Assembly: GCF_028769735.1 (NCBI RefSeq)
Contig: NC_088171.1
Coordinates: 145,721,917-145,785,916 of the forward strand
Direction of reading: 5' to 3'
Length of the DNA stretch: 64,000 nucleotides
DNA from: Zonotrichia leucophrys gambelii
Taxonomy: Eukaryota; Chordata; Aves; Passeriformes; Passerellidae
Position numbers and translations under genes: made by a program. This document shows positions 49,859-61,580 of the stretch, piece by piece. Each line of letters starts with the position of its first letter. Position 1 is the stretch's first letter. The notes under the pieces are model-generated. The model had not been told where the DNA came from. It saw only the letters and a list, made by a program, of their open reading frames with translations, and made no database searches.

Positions 49859-50274
49859 TGTCACCGTCATATTTTCTAAAATATCCTCTTTACCCAGAAT
49901 TCTTCTGGGAAGCTGAGAGGCCTCAGAGAAAAAGGAAAACAACATTATCTCATTTGCTTCTCCTGTGTTTTGCTGCTTTGGACTGTGGTTTGGAGATTGT
50001 TTATCCAACAGGTGGTTGTTTGATTGGTTTCATGTGAACTGTTTTGACTTAATGACCAATCAGGGTCAGGCTGTGTTGGGCTCTGGAGAGAGAGTCACAA
50101 GATTCATTATCATTCTTTTTAGCCCTTTTTAAATATCCTTTCTCTAGTCTTTAGTATAGTTTTAGTATAGTATTTTTTAATTTAATATCATATCATAAAA
50201 TAATAAATTAGCCTTCTAAATCTTGGAGTCAGATTAATTTCTTCCTGCCTCAGGGGACCCCAGAAAATACCACA
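49859..50274 (+). mobile_element. Solo ERV LTR, family A, copy 4
   Basis: A 416-bp unit starting TGTCACCGTCAT and ending AAATACCACA, flanked by the exact six-base duplication taaaaa (49853-49858 and 50275-50280). AATAAA at 50202-50207 sets the plus orientation. It is in inverted orientation to copy 3, about 2.3 kb to the left. The 146-codon minus frame at 50234-50674 begins outside it and reads only its last bases. Confidence 0.94.
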
Positions 50275-52513
50275 TAAAAATATCATTCCAAGTGTGAAGT
50301 TTGGAAGTGATTAGAAATCTCCCTAATTTCCAGTTTTTTTCTCTTAAGAAACAGCTTCCTTGCCTTCTGAAACATGAGGAGGGGAATGACTTAATATTTC
50401 TAATCCCAAATTTGGAAATTTGAAACAAAAGGTGATTTTTCTGAAAATGTTGGACTTGGTTACTTTTTATCTCCATCAAATCTTCCTTTAAAGTGACTGT
50501 ACTCCATTCTGCTGTAAAACTGTATCTCACAGGCAAAATATGATTCATCTCACTATGAGTTAATCTTGCATCCCTGAAGAACCAGCAGTGCTTCTTGTGG
50601 GAATGGGGTTCCCTTTGTTCCAGAAGGAAGAGGTTTAGGTGTATAAGCACAGGCCATAAAGGCATATTAATCACAGAGTGTGTACTAATGAGGCAGCTGC
50701 TCCAGCTCCATCAGAACTGCAGTCATTACCTCACTGCTTTGCCTTTTAGGAGTGTTATTTTTAATTGGAAGCAGCACTTGCAAATCCCCTCCTCCAGTTC
50801 ATTATGGAAGAGCATTGTCAGGAGTGGATGGCAGCAGGATGCATTAGAGGGGCTTTGTGTGTGCTCTCCCTCCAGACAGAGCAGACAGTTTATTGAACAC
50901 CCTGCTCAGCCAAAGGGATAAAGTGTGTAAATGATGAGCACAAGAACCCTTATGTGTCACATCAGTGCTGACCCTTTGCAGGAAAACTGATTATTGCTCT
51001 TGAAATGCTCTTGAGGATGGTACCTGCCTCTGGCTGCTGATTCTGTGTCGAACAGGAAAGGAAACCCAGGGGAGGAATTAGATGGGAGGTGATGAACAGC
51101 TGCTGAAATGGGACCCAGATACAGAAACTGATTGTGTTTGTGCCCTCACAAAGGGGAGTTTTGTCCTGTCTGAAATTCCCAGTCCTAAGGAGGTCAGTTT
51201 TGTGGGGAGGACACACAAGGCTCTGTGTTGTGGGAGGAGTGCACCAGGCTGACTCTGTGGTGCATATTGTGTGTGTAAGCAGGCAGGACAGCCAGGTGGA
51301 ATCAAAGCAGACCCTGTCCTGAAGAGAAGAACCTTGCTTTTGCAACTCTTGGAAGAAATGCTTTGAACTGTGAAGAATCCCTTCAGCGACAGGCAGTGCT
51401 CCAGCAGCTGGGAGCTCAGTTTTGCATTTTTCAGTCTTACATTAATGAGATGTATTTTCTAGGTCTGCGTCATTTTACCCAACACTGTCAGGCTTTCTGG
51501 GCCATCAATTAAATATGCAGAGCATTGGTTCACTTTATTGATTTCAAATTTGAGTGTTTGACCCTGAAAGGGAAATCTGGCAGCCTCAAAAGCTCCAGAA
51601 AAGGCCATGCTGAAAAGTACTGAATCCCACAGTCACACTGAATCTCACTTAATTTGCTTTCCTTATATCTCTAGCAAGTCTTCTTACAAAACTAGAATAC
51701 CTTATCACTTACCTTCTGCTCTTCCTGAGGGATCTACTTCAGATGGTACTACACCTAAATACCTAAATATATATGTGTAGAAGGTTAAGCTTACAGCTTA
51801 ATATCCTGGTTTTTGTAATCAAACAGTCGCTAACACCATCATTTGCTGTAACTTTGAAAATTGCTTGACTTTTCCAAATTAATTTTCTTGACTTTTTTAT
51901 TATTATTTTTCTCTTTCTTTTAATTTATCCTTTTATTATTTTTCCTCCATGCCCTCTAGAAGGCTACTTAATCTTCCATTAAGGCAGGATCTAGAACTCA
52001 CTAAGTCAATAGAAAGTTCAGCAAAGATTGAATTAAAATATTCAAATCTTCTTGAAAGCTAATCTACCTAGAGACCCCTTAACAAAGAGATCAAGATGGT
52101 ACCTTGCATTTTTTCTGAGACTTCTATAAAATCTACAAGCAGGTACAATGGTATATATATTATTGATGTGATATGTATGTATTATATCAACTATGATAAA
52201 CACATTCATCAACATCTCTTCTTGCTCTTCTTTTTCACATAGTTATGGCACATTCAGAGCATAAATATACCTTTGATTTTAAGATACTACAAAGTAAACA
52301 GTTTGGATTGCAAGTAAACAATTAAAAATAGATAACCTTAGAAAACAAAAGTTTTATAACAAAAGAGACTTCTTTCCCTTAGACTAGGACCTGGGATGAA
52401 TCTTCTCTTTAGAAAATCAGATCTTTTTCTTTGAGTCTGAAGAGATTGTCTTTTTTTTTTTCACAGACTCCTGATTACACTGGGGTCAATGTCTGTCTGA
52501 GATGATAGAATTC

Positions 52514-52535
52514 ATATATATATATATATATATAT
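52514..52535. repeat. (AT)11 microsatellite
   Basis: Eleven AT units without interruption, in AT-rich DNA. Confidence 0.95.
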
Positions 52536-55500
52536 TCACACAAAAGCAGCTACCTGAGTGGCAGGTTTTTAAGTTTGTTTTATAGCTAATGGAGGTCTCA
52601 CTAAGATTCCACTGTGAGATAGAGGTGTCCCATTCCATGACAGATATCCTGCCTGGCTTCCTCTAACCAACTGGAGCAATCCCAGGTATTGCCAAACACA
52701 CAAATCTGCCTCAGAGATCTTACAGCATTAGGAATGACCTGGTTCAGGTTAGATGGAATATAGAGATCAGAAAATAGCCCCAGGCCTTTACCTTTAAGAC
52801 AAGTACAGCACTGTCTGGATCATGAGTGATAGGACTCAGCTGGCAAATTATTACTTGTCACATCTTAGGTGACTGGAATGCCTTCCCCACCTCTCAGTTT
52901 CTACAGAAAGGCCTAATTCTCCTCAGGAGTCTCTATCTAGAGGCATTTTAGTTTGGTATCTGAAATAACCAGATAAGGTCTGAGTGAGTTCTACATGATC
53001 CTGACATGGCCCTGGATGGGCACATTCAAACCAATTAATCTGCTTTTTAGGTTTAAATATCTCAAATCAGATCTGAGTCCCATCTCTGTGTGCCGTCTTC
53101 TTTTCAAAAGCTAAAAGAGGAGGAAATTGATTCCTGCTGTTGGTACAGATTCCTGTTCTGGAAATATTACAGAAAAGGTATCAAAATAGAAATAATTACT
53201 TTTGTGCTGGCTTCAAGGTGACAGGAGATGGAATTCTTGCCTGCATATTAATTTCTGCCAGATCACTTCTAACAGAGGAGCCTACACCACTACAGAGACC
53301 TTTCATGTACCAAAGTTAGATAAACCCAGTCTCACAGGTCTATTAAAAAGTCATTCCTACTTGAGGAGTGTCCTAATCACCCCTTGGAAGCATTGTGCAG
53401 GCACTGTGTCTAATAAATATATATCAGTAGAATAGAATACAAATACCCCTTGCAGTGTGGTTTTGCTAAATTATTTTAATTACATTTTCAAACACATGTA
53501 TTGGGAAGTGAATACCTGCCAATTGATAATTCAATTGTGGTTATGAGATTTTTGTGCTGTCCTGGTGTGTCTTCCTTGCCCAGCACCTTTGCTGGATGAC
53601 CTAAAAATATTTAAAACCTTTTTTTCATAACTAATAGTCTTGTTTAGGTGTAAATTAAAAGAGTAATTCTTCACCCAGGAGTTAATCTCTTCCAAACACT
53701 CGGTTATTCTCTGTTGGTAATGAGGGGAGGGTAATCTGTCATCTGTGTAGTGCTGGTGTGCAAGTCTTTGCTCAGTCTGTGAGTCATTTATCCATTACTA
53801 GTTGAAAGCAAATGTAGGAAGGGGCTTGAGGATTGTAATGACTCTTCTAGGATCCCAGGAATAGAGAAAATGCAGAGGCACATCCATTCCTGAAAGTTTT
53901 AACTCTTTTGATTCATTATTTGCAAATAACTGACACACTTATTTGAAAAAAAGGGTAGCAACTTGTGGTCAAGAGTGATCAAAGAATTCTAAGATCGGTA
54001 TTTACTTGCACTTGCCCAGAGGACAAATATATCCCCAATAACATGTCCTGACCCAAAACTGGAGCAGGCTAAAATGTAAAATACTACTTGAATCAGCTGC
54101 ATTTGTAGATGACCTTTGGCAAACTCATCCAGGAAAAGTGGGCTTAACTTTGGAGTATTTTCTATATGAGACCAGCAGAACGGGTCTCTGAAAATTTGGA
54201 GAGACTCTGTAGTGTGTAAGATGGAAAGAAAACAACCTTTTTTGTGGAATCCTTGGTTATTTGGGTCTAGAGGGACCCACCAGAAAGAGCATGCATTGTA
54301 ATCTCAGTTCTGGGGCTGACATTCCCAAAGGGAACCCAGAATTTTGTAACTTACATAAAAATACCCAAAAAAATTGCCATAAAAAAATGTGTCAGGAAGG
54401 ATTTTGGATTGCCTGATAGTGGGAGCAGAATATTTAGTCTAAACAGTTGGGCTCAAGTATTTAAAGAAGCTCCAAAAACTTGTCCCAAAATTTTCCTTTT
54501 AGCCAAATGAAATACAAATTCTTGCTACTGTCATTCTGCTGCATATCACAGGTACTGAGGTTCCTCATTCCTGCAGGAAATGACAAATCTATTTGAATAT
54601 TCTGTATCAATATTTGCCAACCTGAATAATGCAATTAGGGTTATTAGTGAATAAAAGCAATAACTCTAAACCTGTTTTATTCTACACAGGGATAGCCACA
54701 CCAAAGGGTTGTGCCAGAGGTCCACAGACTGGTAACAAGACCTGTTGGTAATTAAAATTAAATTATTTGTTCATTTTTACCCAGCTTGCACTGGGGTTCC
54801 TGGGCAAGCCTAGTTCTTATCCCTGTGTGCAAGAAGGATATTTCTGGAATGCATTTTTCTTTTCACTAATTGTTTTTTCTTGAAGCTGATGCAAAAGCAT
54901 TGGAGAACACTGGAATACCCTGTAAATCAGGACTTGATCTTGTCCCAGACTCAGCTCATTTCAGTAGCATAAAAGTTTAGTCTCTCTCATGGGTTGTTGA
55001 CTCACAACATGTAGGTGCCAACTGATACTCATTGACCAGGAAGGTAATTCAGAGAACTAATTTTGACCTGACATCTAATCCTGGCAATTGATGCTTGCAG
55101 AACTCAGTTAATCTATGGATTTAAAAAATATTGTCTAAGAAGTTTCATAACTCTCTCATCTACCAGCAAAGACAGATTATCTAGGGGTTAGTAAACAAGC
55201 ACAAATATCAGTGGAGCAATTCTTTGGTGAATTTTTACTAGAGGAAAATTTATTATCTTCACAGATGTCGTAAGAATTAATGTACTTTTTATGAAAGAAA
55301 AAATCTATTTCAAAATAGCACTACATCCAAACATAGCTGAGCACTTTTTTTCTTTGTTCTAGTGAATCACAGCTTCACCTGTTTCCTCACCAAAGAAGAC
55401 ACCTTGCAACAAAGACAGGTGGTTTTTTTCAGTAGGACTTCTGTGAAAAAGGGAAAAATGCTTGTTGACAGAGGGACAGACATCTTCACTCTGGGTGTGG

Positions 55501-56088
55501 TTGGTAACATCCATTTTGTCTTGGTTGTACTATGCACAAATTTGTCAGACTTCAATAATTTCCTTGAACCACTCATTTATTTCAAGAAAAATGTAACTTC
55601 AAATGCTAAAATATTTTTTTTCCACAGAATCTTAACTGGCTGGGTGATCTATCCTTAAACTTCTTCATGATGTACCTCAGGGTGATCTTTAGTGGCTTAA
55701 ACAAGTCCTTCCCTTGCTTTAGCATCACTCAATGCAATAATTTAAAAAAATCCACCATTTAAAAAAGAATGGCTATGAAGCTGCAGAAATATTTCCTCAA
55801 TCACTTAGTGATAATTAATCTCAGAGGCATGTATTGCACCTCTGGAACCTTTGAGAACAGACTAGTTATAGTTATTTAACATTGTAGCCAGACAACCGAA
55901 ACATATATCTTTGGAACATTTTCCTCTAATTGTGAATTAAATGGTTTATTATTAATAATTTATGATATTCCCAAGCTCAAATCTAACTTCCTATTGATGC
56001 TATAGCTCATCATCCCTGCATCCAACTCTGTATTTCTGGGGATTTCAGGCTGGAAAATCAGAGAGGCTGAGAAAGAGAGAGATTCTCT

Positions 56089-56125
56089 GGATGGATGGAT
56101 GGATGGATGGATGGATGGATGGATG

Positions 56126-56167
<42 letters not shown>

Positions 56168-56184
56168 CAGACAGATAGATAGAT
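56089..56184. repeat. Compound tetranucleotide microsatellite
   Basis: Ninety-six bases made of (GGAT)10, (AGAT)9, (AGAC)2 and (AGAT)3. The arrays differ from each other by single bases, as expected if point mutations in one array were then amplified. Confidence 0.97.
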
Positions 56185-57348
56185 GAGAGATTTAAAAATA
56201 TGTCTTTGTTTGTATGTAGAAGTAAATGCATCTACATAAATAAGTAATAATTAAAAATTAAATTTCAAAAAGCACTACCTTCTTTAAATGCTTAAATAAT
56301 TAATGTTATCTGTGAGCAATGGCACCACTTTTTAATGATTCTCTTAACTATTATTAGATGTAACTGAAGGCATGTGAACACACAAAGGCCATTTTTTCTG
56401 CATCTAAACATCTGTTGTTGCACCAGCTTTTGGGTGTCAATAATTGCCAACTTAGAGATTGCAAAACATTACATTTCTTATAATGGCTCATCAAAATTAT
56501 AAGCAATTGTTGTAGCCATACCAGCACTCCCAGGAGTCCAAGCACATCATGGTTTTCATAGTCACCAAGGTAACAGAGTGCTGCCAAAGTTTTGAAGGAG
56601 AATCAGATTGATCTCCATATACCAGAAGAGTTTTTATCATGTGGAGAGGAAAAGAAAGATGTAAGAAAGATTTTTTTAGTCTATCACCTTTGACCAGGTT
56701 ATTGTATATGTTGTATATACAACACCCTTTTAGGCTCTGTTGTAAATTAGATGTATTTAACAATGACAAAATTGTCTTCATTAATTTGATTTTCCCAAGT
56801 TCAACTTGGCCTCTGAACTGTTAATGAAATCTAAGAAACCTATAAAATTTGCACAAAGCTGCCTAAAGTGAGGCTCATCTTACGCACAGATAATGATGTT
56901 GGCCTCGTGAATACAAGACACAACTTTTAAAGCTTACATTGCTTACAGATGTATAAAAATCCTATAGCATTTACATATAGCCTATAAGAATCATTACAGT
57001 ACCATATTGTGTTGCATTTTAAACCCTAAAAACTACTCCTTGGATCCCTTCTGCTAAGCTAGTAGGGTCTGCTCTGACCCTTGGACCTGTCTGCAAGCAG
57101 ATGGTATTGTTTCATCAAAAGGGGATTACCTTCAGCCAGCCACACCATTGTTTTCCAGTTGTTCAGTAACTGAGGTATCTCAAAGCTTGCTTTCATTTCA
57201 ATCCCGCTTATAGTTTCTATTTTCTCAAAATATTTTGCCAAGCAATCATATCTGTAAGGCTTTCCTGTTTCATATTCTCCAACAAGATGATTTGAACAAA
57301 ACACTTTCAGGACTCATATATCACATTTACAGCCACAATTCATGAATT

Positions 57349-58062
57349 TCACAAGGCCAGGTGCCAAGTCCTGCACCTCGGTTTGGGCAATTCCCCGCAC
57401 AGGCACAGGGTGGGCAGAGAATGGGTTGAGAGCAGCCCTGAGGAGAAGAACTTAGGGGTGTTGGTGGATGAGAAGCTGAACATGAGCCAAGGTGGCCAAG
57501 GGCATCCAGGCTTGAGCCAGGCTCAGTGTAAGCAGCAGGACCAGGGCAGTGATGCTTCCCTGTGCTGGGCACTGGTGACACCTTGAATCCTTGTCCAGTT
57601 CTGGGCCACTCACTGCAGGAAAGACATTGAGGGGCTGGAGCATGTCCAGAGAAGGGCAATGGAGCTGGGGAAGGGTCTGGAGCACTGAGGAGGAGCAGCT
57701 GAGGGAGCTGGGGGTGCTCAGCCTGGAGAAAAGAAGGCTCAGGAGAGACCTTGTCACTCTCTACAACTCCTGAAAGGAGACAGATGGGGCTTGGTCTCTT
57801 CTCCCAAGTTATAAGTGATAGGATAAGGGAAATAGGTCTCAGGTTGTACTCAGGGAGGCTTAGACTGAATATTGGGAAAAGTCTATTCACCTTTAAAAAA
57901 GAAGTGCTTTCAGTCGTTGGAAAAGGCTGCCCAGGAAAGTGGTGGAATCACCATCCTAGGAAATGTTAAAAAAAAAATTAGGAGCATGTTTTTGGTAGTG
58001 GTTGGACTCACCTTCTTAGAGATCTTTCCCAACCTTAACAATTCTGTGTTTCTATGTTTCTG
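57349..58062 (+). mobile_element. CR1 3' fragment, 5'-truncated
   Basis: A long CR1 piece on plus covering the C-terminal part of ORF2, the 3' UTR and the tail. Recognisable blocks in order are ggccaggtgccaagtcctgc, the cttaggggtgttggtggatg block, attgaggggctggagcatgt, ctgagggagctgggggtgct, ggctgcccaggaaagtggtg, and the tail attctgtgtttctatgtttctg. It starts abruptly at about 57349, the expected 5' truncation. Antisense frames of 187 and 101 codons over it are not genes. Confidence 0.88.
57591..57773 (+). pseudogene. CR1 ORF2 C-terminal remnant
   Basis: A 60-codon frame whose last 25 or so codons read QLRELGVLSLEKRRLRRDLV and then a stop. This is the same part of the CR1 ORF2 protein as in the copy at 36.8 kb. 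The first half of the frame is shifted relative to the CR1 frame, so at least one indel lies within it. It has no catalytic domain and is a dead remnant. Confidence 0.75.
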
Positions 58063-58878
58063 GGTGAGCTCCAAGCAATAGGAATATGTTTTGCATTATT
58101 GGGTTTAACATGAGACTTCAGTGTCAGGCTATGAAATCGTGTAAGGCATCCATCCATTATTTCTTGAATTTCAAAGTGGAAAAAAAAGCAGAGAGATGAA
58201 TCATATCTTTGCCTCAAGGCAAAAGCAATCACACGGGATGCAGGGATGACATTGACAGAATGCTCTGCAGCTGTACATGAGCTGGTCTGCACCATTCAGG
58301 GCTGGGGCTCTCACTCAGGGGCTACCCACAAAACCAAAATATGCACAGGTCATCTTCTCTACTTTTGAATAATTTCTGTGTTTCTTCTTTCCATCCCTTT
58401 ATGTTTGCTAATCCTCTCTCTGCCTATCCTCAGTGCAGACAGAATGACAGCATCTCTCCCTGTCATTGTGTACCATGGAGGCTCCTCACCTGCCTCACTC
58501 CTCTGTCTATCCACTGCATTTCTGAATGGGGAAATTGTAGTACATCTTTTTCTATTATTTTCAGAGAAAAAAGACCTTAAAGATTTTTCTATCAGTAATT
58601 AGGTTACACTGACAAGAAGATAAATTTCTGTACTGGTTTCCTCAAAAGAAAAAAAAAAAAATTAAGGCACCTGAAAATGGCAAACATTTCAGGTGAAAGA
58701 GGTCGACTTAAATCCAGCAATTCAACTGTCTGTAGGACACCCCAAGATACTCTCAGTCTCCTAAGGTAAGACCACTTGAACATCAAAGAGAAAGAAAATG
58801 GGGTAATGGGTTTATATCCTAATTTAGGAGGGTTTTGACAATTCCCCCTCCTCCTCTCTGTAGGGTCTAAAAGATTTA
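58063..58878. other. Unassigned spacer between two CR1 copies
   Basis: About 800 bases with two A-rich runs (near 58179-58187 and 58647-58661). Open frames are at most 122 codons; the 122-codon minus frame (58604-58972) begins in the neighbouring CR1 tail. No gene. Confidence 0.45.
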
Positions 58879-59030
58879 TCATGGAATTATAGAACATAGA
58901 ATGGTTTGGGTTGGAAGGGATGTTAAAACCATCTAGCTCCAGCCCCTTGCCATGAAAAGGGGCACCATCCAATAGACTGAGTTGCTCAGAGCTCCATCAA
59001 TCTGGCCCTAAGCATCCCTGGGATTCCTGT
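58879..59030 (-). mobile_element. CR1 3'-end fragment
   Basis: Reverse complement of a CR1 3' end: tail catggaattatagaacatag, then aatggtttgggttggaaggg, and the 3' UTR with ccagccccttgccatg and gctcagagctccatc. It ends near 59030 by 5' truncation. Its 3' tail faces the tail of the CR1 copy about 800 bases to the left. Confidence 0.85.
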
Positions 59031-59099
59031 CACTTGTAAAATCATGACTTTTCTCAACACTTCTAGCTACATTTTCCTTTTACTGCTTGTTTGACGGCT

Positions 59100-60216
59100 G
59101 TACTGGACAAGCTCCTGCGCCTCTGAAGTGCCCTGGCTGAGGCTTGCTTGCCTTGCTGTAAATTAGAATTGAATTTAGCTTCTGCTGAGCAAAGGGCTTT
59201 TCTGCTTCTCACCCAGCTCCATCACTGAGGACACAGTGGGGGGACAAGAAAATGTGAGGAGACACAGCTGGGACAGCTGACCCCAGCTGACCCAAGGGAC
59301 ATCCCACACCATGTGGCATCAAACTCAACACATAAAGCTGGGGAAGAAGGAAGAAGGGGACATTCAGAGTGGTAGAGTTTGTCTTCCCAAGTCACCATGA
59401 GGTGTGAGGGGACCCTGCTCTCCTGGAGATGGCTGGAGAGGGGGAACCAAGAGGGGCAATTGTGGGAGTCCATAAAATCAGAGGGTTTTGGGAAAGCTGC
59501 GACAGGCAGGCCTCAGAGACAGCAGAACAGTGAGTAGAGCTAAGCAGTAGCCATAAGATTTGTCAGCAGAAAAGTTATGTAAAATGTAGAAAAGTAAGGA
59601 CAAATAGAACAATGATCTGTGTATTAACGCTTGTCTAGAATAACTCCCTAGGCTACAGAAAAGTTTATCTAGCAAGATATTAGGAAGTTCTAAGCTTAAT
59701 AATGGAGCTCTGTTCATTGTGTTTTAAGGCTTACAAACAGGTATTGTATTCGAAATAAGCAAGCATTGTTTTAACCAAAAGTACGTGTGCTTATAGTGGT
59801 TGGGTGGAACTACTGTCAATGTGCTTTTGCTTTGTGTGATTGGTCAAAAAACTTTTAAAGTAAGTTGTAACATTAAGTTCTTGATCTGCTGCCTGGGATG
59901 TGAGCTGGTGGCATTTTCCCATTGTCATAACCATGTTATGAGACTGATGCTGGAAAATAAAACAGCTCAAGGCACGTTCCCAGCAGTCCCGTCCTGTTTG
60001 TGATTTGTACACAGCTCCCTGGCTGGTGATAGTGAATGAATTCCTTGGTTTGTTTTGCTTGTGTGCAAAGCTTTTGCTTTACCTATTAAACTGCCTTTAT
60101 ATCAACGAACAAGTTTTTTCATTTTACTTTTCTGATTGTGTCCCCCATCCCACCACGGGGGTAGGGAGCAAGTGGCCATGTGGAGCTGAGTTGTCAACTG
60201 GAGTTAAACTTTGACA
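59100..60216 (+). mobile_element. ERVL-type LTR, split by a second LTR-like insert
   Basis: Two parts of one LTR of the avian ERVL type, recognised from memory. The left part (about 59100-59436) includes gcaaagggcttttctgcttc, gagacacagctgggacagct and cacataaagctggggaagaa. The right part (about 60020-60216) includes agtgaatgaattccttgg, ctttacctattaaactgcc, tccccc(a)tcccaccacgggg and the end gttaaactttgaca. The two parts are separated by about 580 bases of unrelated sequence. The exact 5' end and target duplication could not be fixed, and the orientation is inferred from TATTAAA near the right end. Confidence 0.7.
59437..60019 (+). mobile_element. LTR-like insert nested in the ERVL LTR
   Basis: A 583-bp block with a poly(A) signal (AATAAA near 59956) followed within about 60 bases by ccgtcctgtttgtgatttgtaca, which looks like the R-U5 end of an LTR. 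A likely 5' end is TGTGGGAGTCC at 59461. A seven-base direct repeat tggctgg lies at 59430-59436 and 60020-60026, but the block between these repeats does not itself start TG and end CA, so the true ends are unresolved. Short frames in it are not genes. Confidence 0.6.
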
Positions 60217-60609
60217 CTGAATTCTCATGCACTTATAAACCACTGGAGGAGAGAAATCCCTGGAGAAATCACTTCTTTTTTTGCCTATCAGGTGCTGTGC
60301 TGCCTGCTAGAAAATCAGCACATGTTGAACTAGACTAAGGTTTACCATTGCTAAGCCTGAGTAGTTAAAGAAGACTTTGCTGTTTCTCACAAAAGGAATT
60401 GGATTAAATGAAAGTGTGCCACTCTTATTGTATGGCAGCTGACTTTATAGCAATGTAAGTAGCTCAAGAGCAAGTAACTTCTTGGGAATATGGTAAAGGT
60501 TGGTGTACACTGGGTTTTCTGATCTAGGACTCAAGAGAAAGTTAATGAAAATCAAGGGCTTGTCATTAGAATTGCTTATCATTCACCTGGATCATTTGGA
60601 CGAGAGAGA
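60217..60609. other. Unassigned spacer
   Basis: About 390 bases of AT-rich sequence with no gene or repeat recognised. Confidence 0.4.
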
Positions 60610-60675
60610 ACTCAGTTCTGAGCTCTTCAGTACAAGAGGGACATGGAGCCCTGGAGCTGGTCCAGTGTAAGGCTA
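60610..60675 (+). mobile_element. Short degenerate CR1 fragment
   Basis: Matches in order the CR1 ORF2 block with ctgagctcttcagtacaaga, gggacatggag and ggagctggtccag. About 65 bases with no 3' tail, so the assignment is weaker than for the other copies. Confidence 0.5.
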
Positions 60676-61172
60676 AGAGGAAATACAGATGGGATCTGCA
60701 CCTCTAGAGCAGATGGCATTAGAGTACGCTGTGCACCTGGGAATACTAGAGCCTAACACTCCTGTGGATCTGCCTTTAACCACAGTCCAATAAACTCAGT
60801 TTTCTCCTTCTTTGACGTATCTGGAGGCAGGGCTCCTCTGGTCCTTCTCATAGTCTTAATACTCACTTCTTGTAAATAAGAATCAGAAGTTCCTTTATTA
60901 AGATTGCAAGTAAGAAAACCTTTCTACTATGTCTGGAGGACTGCCCACTAGAAACTGGAGCAGCACATTTCCTGAAAGGATCTCCTTCTGTGACTTTTCC
61001 CCCTGAAACTTGTGTACCCATGCTTCTTGGGTTTAGGAACCTTTTCCATCCCACTTCATGATTTTTCACGTGTTCAGAGGTGAAGTTCTAGAGCACTGGA
61101 TGTGTCCACTGTCCTGGCCACTTGTCTATACTGTCCCACACCTAACTATCCAGACAGAACTGAGACAGCAAC
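60676..61172. other. Unassigned spacer
   Basis: About 500 bases with frames of at most 68 codons and nothing recognisable. Confidence 0.4.
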
Positions 61173-61178
61173 ATGAAT

Positions 61179-61574
61179 GTTGTCTCATTTGTCACAGACA
61201 TCTTTTAATTGAAAATTCTTTCTTAGGATTTTTCTTCCTGAGAAGCTGAGAGGCTTCAGCAACAAGATGTAACAATGGTTATCTGCTGCTGTGGAATGCA
61301 ACAGGTGCTTCTGTGATTGGCCCACCTTGGATGTGTGTAATTAATGGCCAATCACAGCCCAGTTAGCTTGGACTCTCTGAGACACAACCCTTTATTATTC
61401 ATTCCTTTCTATTCTTAGCTTAGTTAGCCTTCTGAGATGAAACTTTTCCTTCTATTCTTTCTAGTATAGTTTTAGTGTAATGTATATCATAAAATAATAA
61501 ATCAAGCCTTCTGAACATGGAGTCAACATTCTCATCTCTTCCCTCACCTGAAAACCCCTGTGACCACCGTCACA
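61179..61574 (+). mobile_element. Solo ERV LTR, family B, copy 2
   Basis: A 396-bp unit starting TGTTGTCTCATTTGTCACAG and ending GACCACCGTCACA, flanked by the exact six-base duplication atgaat (61173-61178 and 61575-61580). AATAAA at 61496-61501 sets the plus orientation. It carries about 11 bases at its 5' end that the family B copy at 21680 lacks: that copy begins at TGTCACAGACATC. The two are otherwise clear homologues in opposite orientation. Confidence 0.92.
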
Positions 61575-61580
61575 ATGAAT

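Larger units (their letters stand above)
50281..57348. other. Unassigned AT-rich non-coding stretch with microsatellites
   Basis: About 7 kb with two microsatellites (listed separately) and a 14-bp palindrome gttgtatatacaac at 56710-56723. Open frames are at most 127 codons (50962-51345 minus, opposed by plus frames) and have no known motifs. The section from about 51.7 to 52.4 kb is especially AT-rich. No gene found. Confidence 0.45.

Noticed and set aside
56710..56723. A 14-bp palindrome gttgtatatacaac
   Set aside because: AT-rich palindromes of this length are expected by chance in a window this size.
57327..57890. A 187-codon minus-strand frame rich in Pro and Ser
   Set aside because: It is the antisense of a CR1 3' fragment whose sense strand is clearly ORF2-derived.
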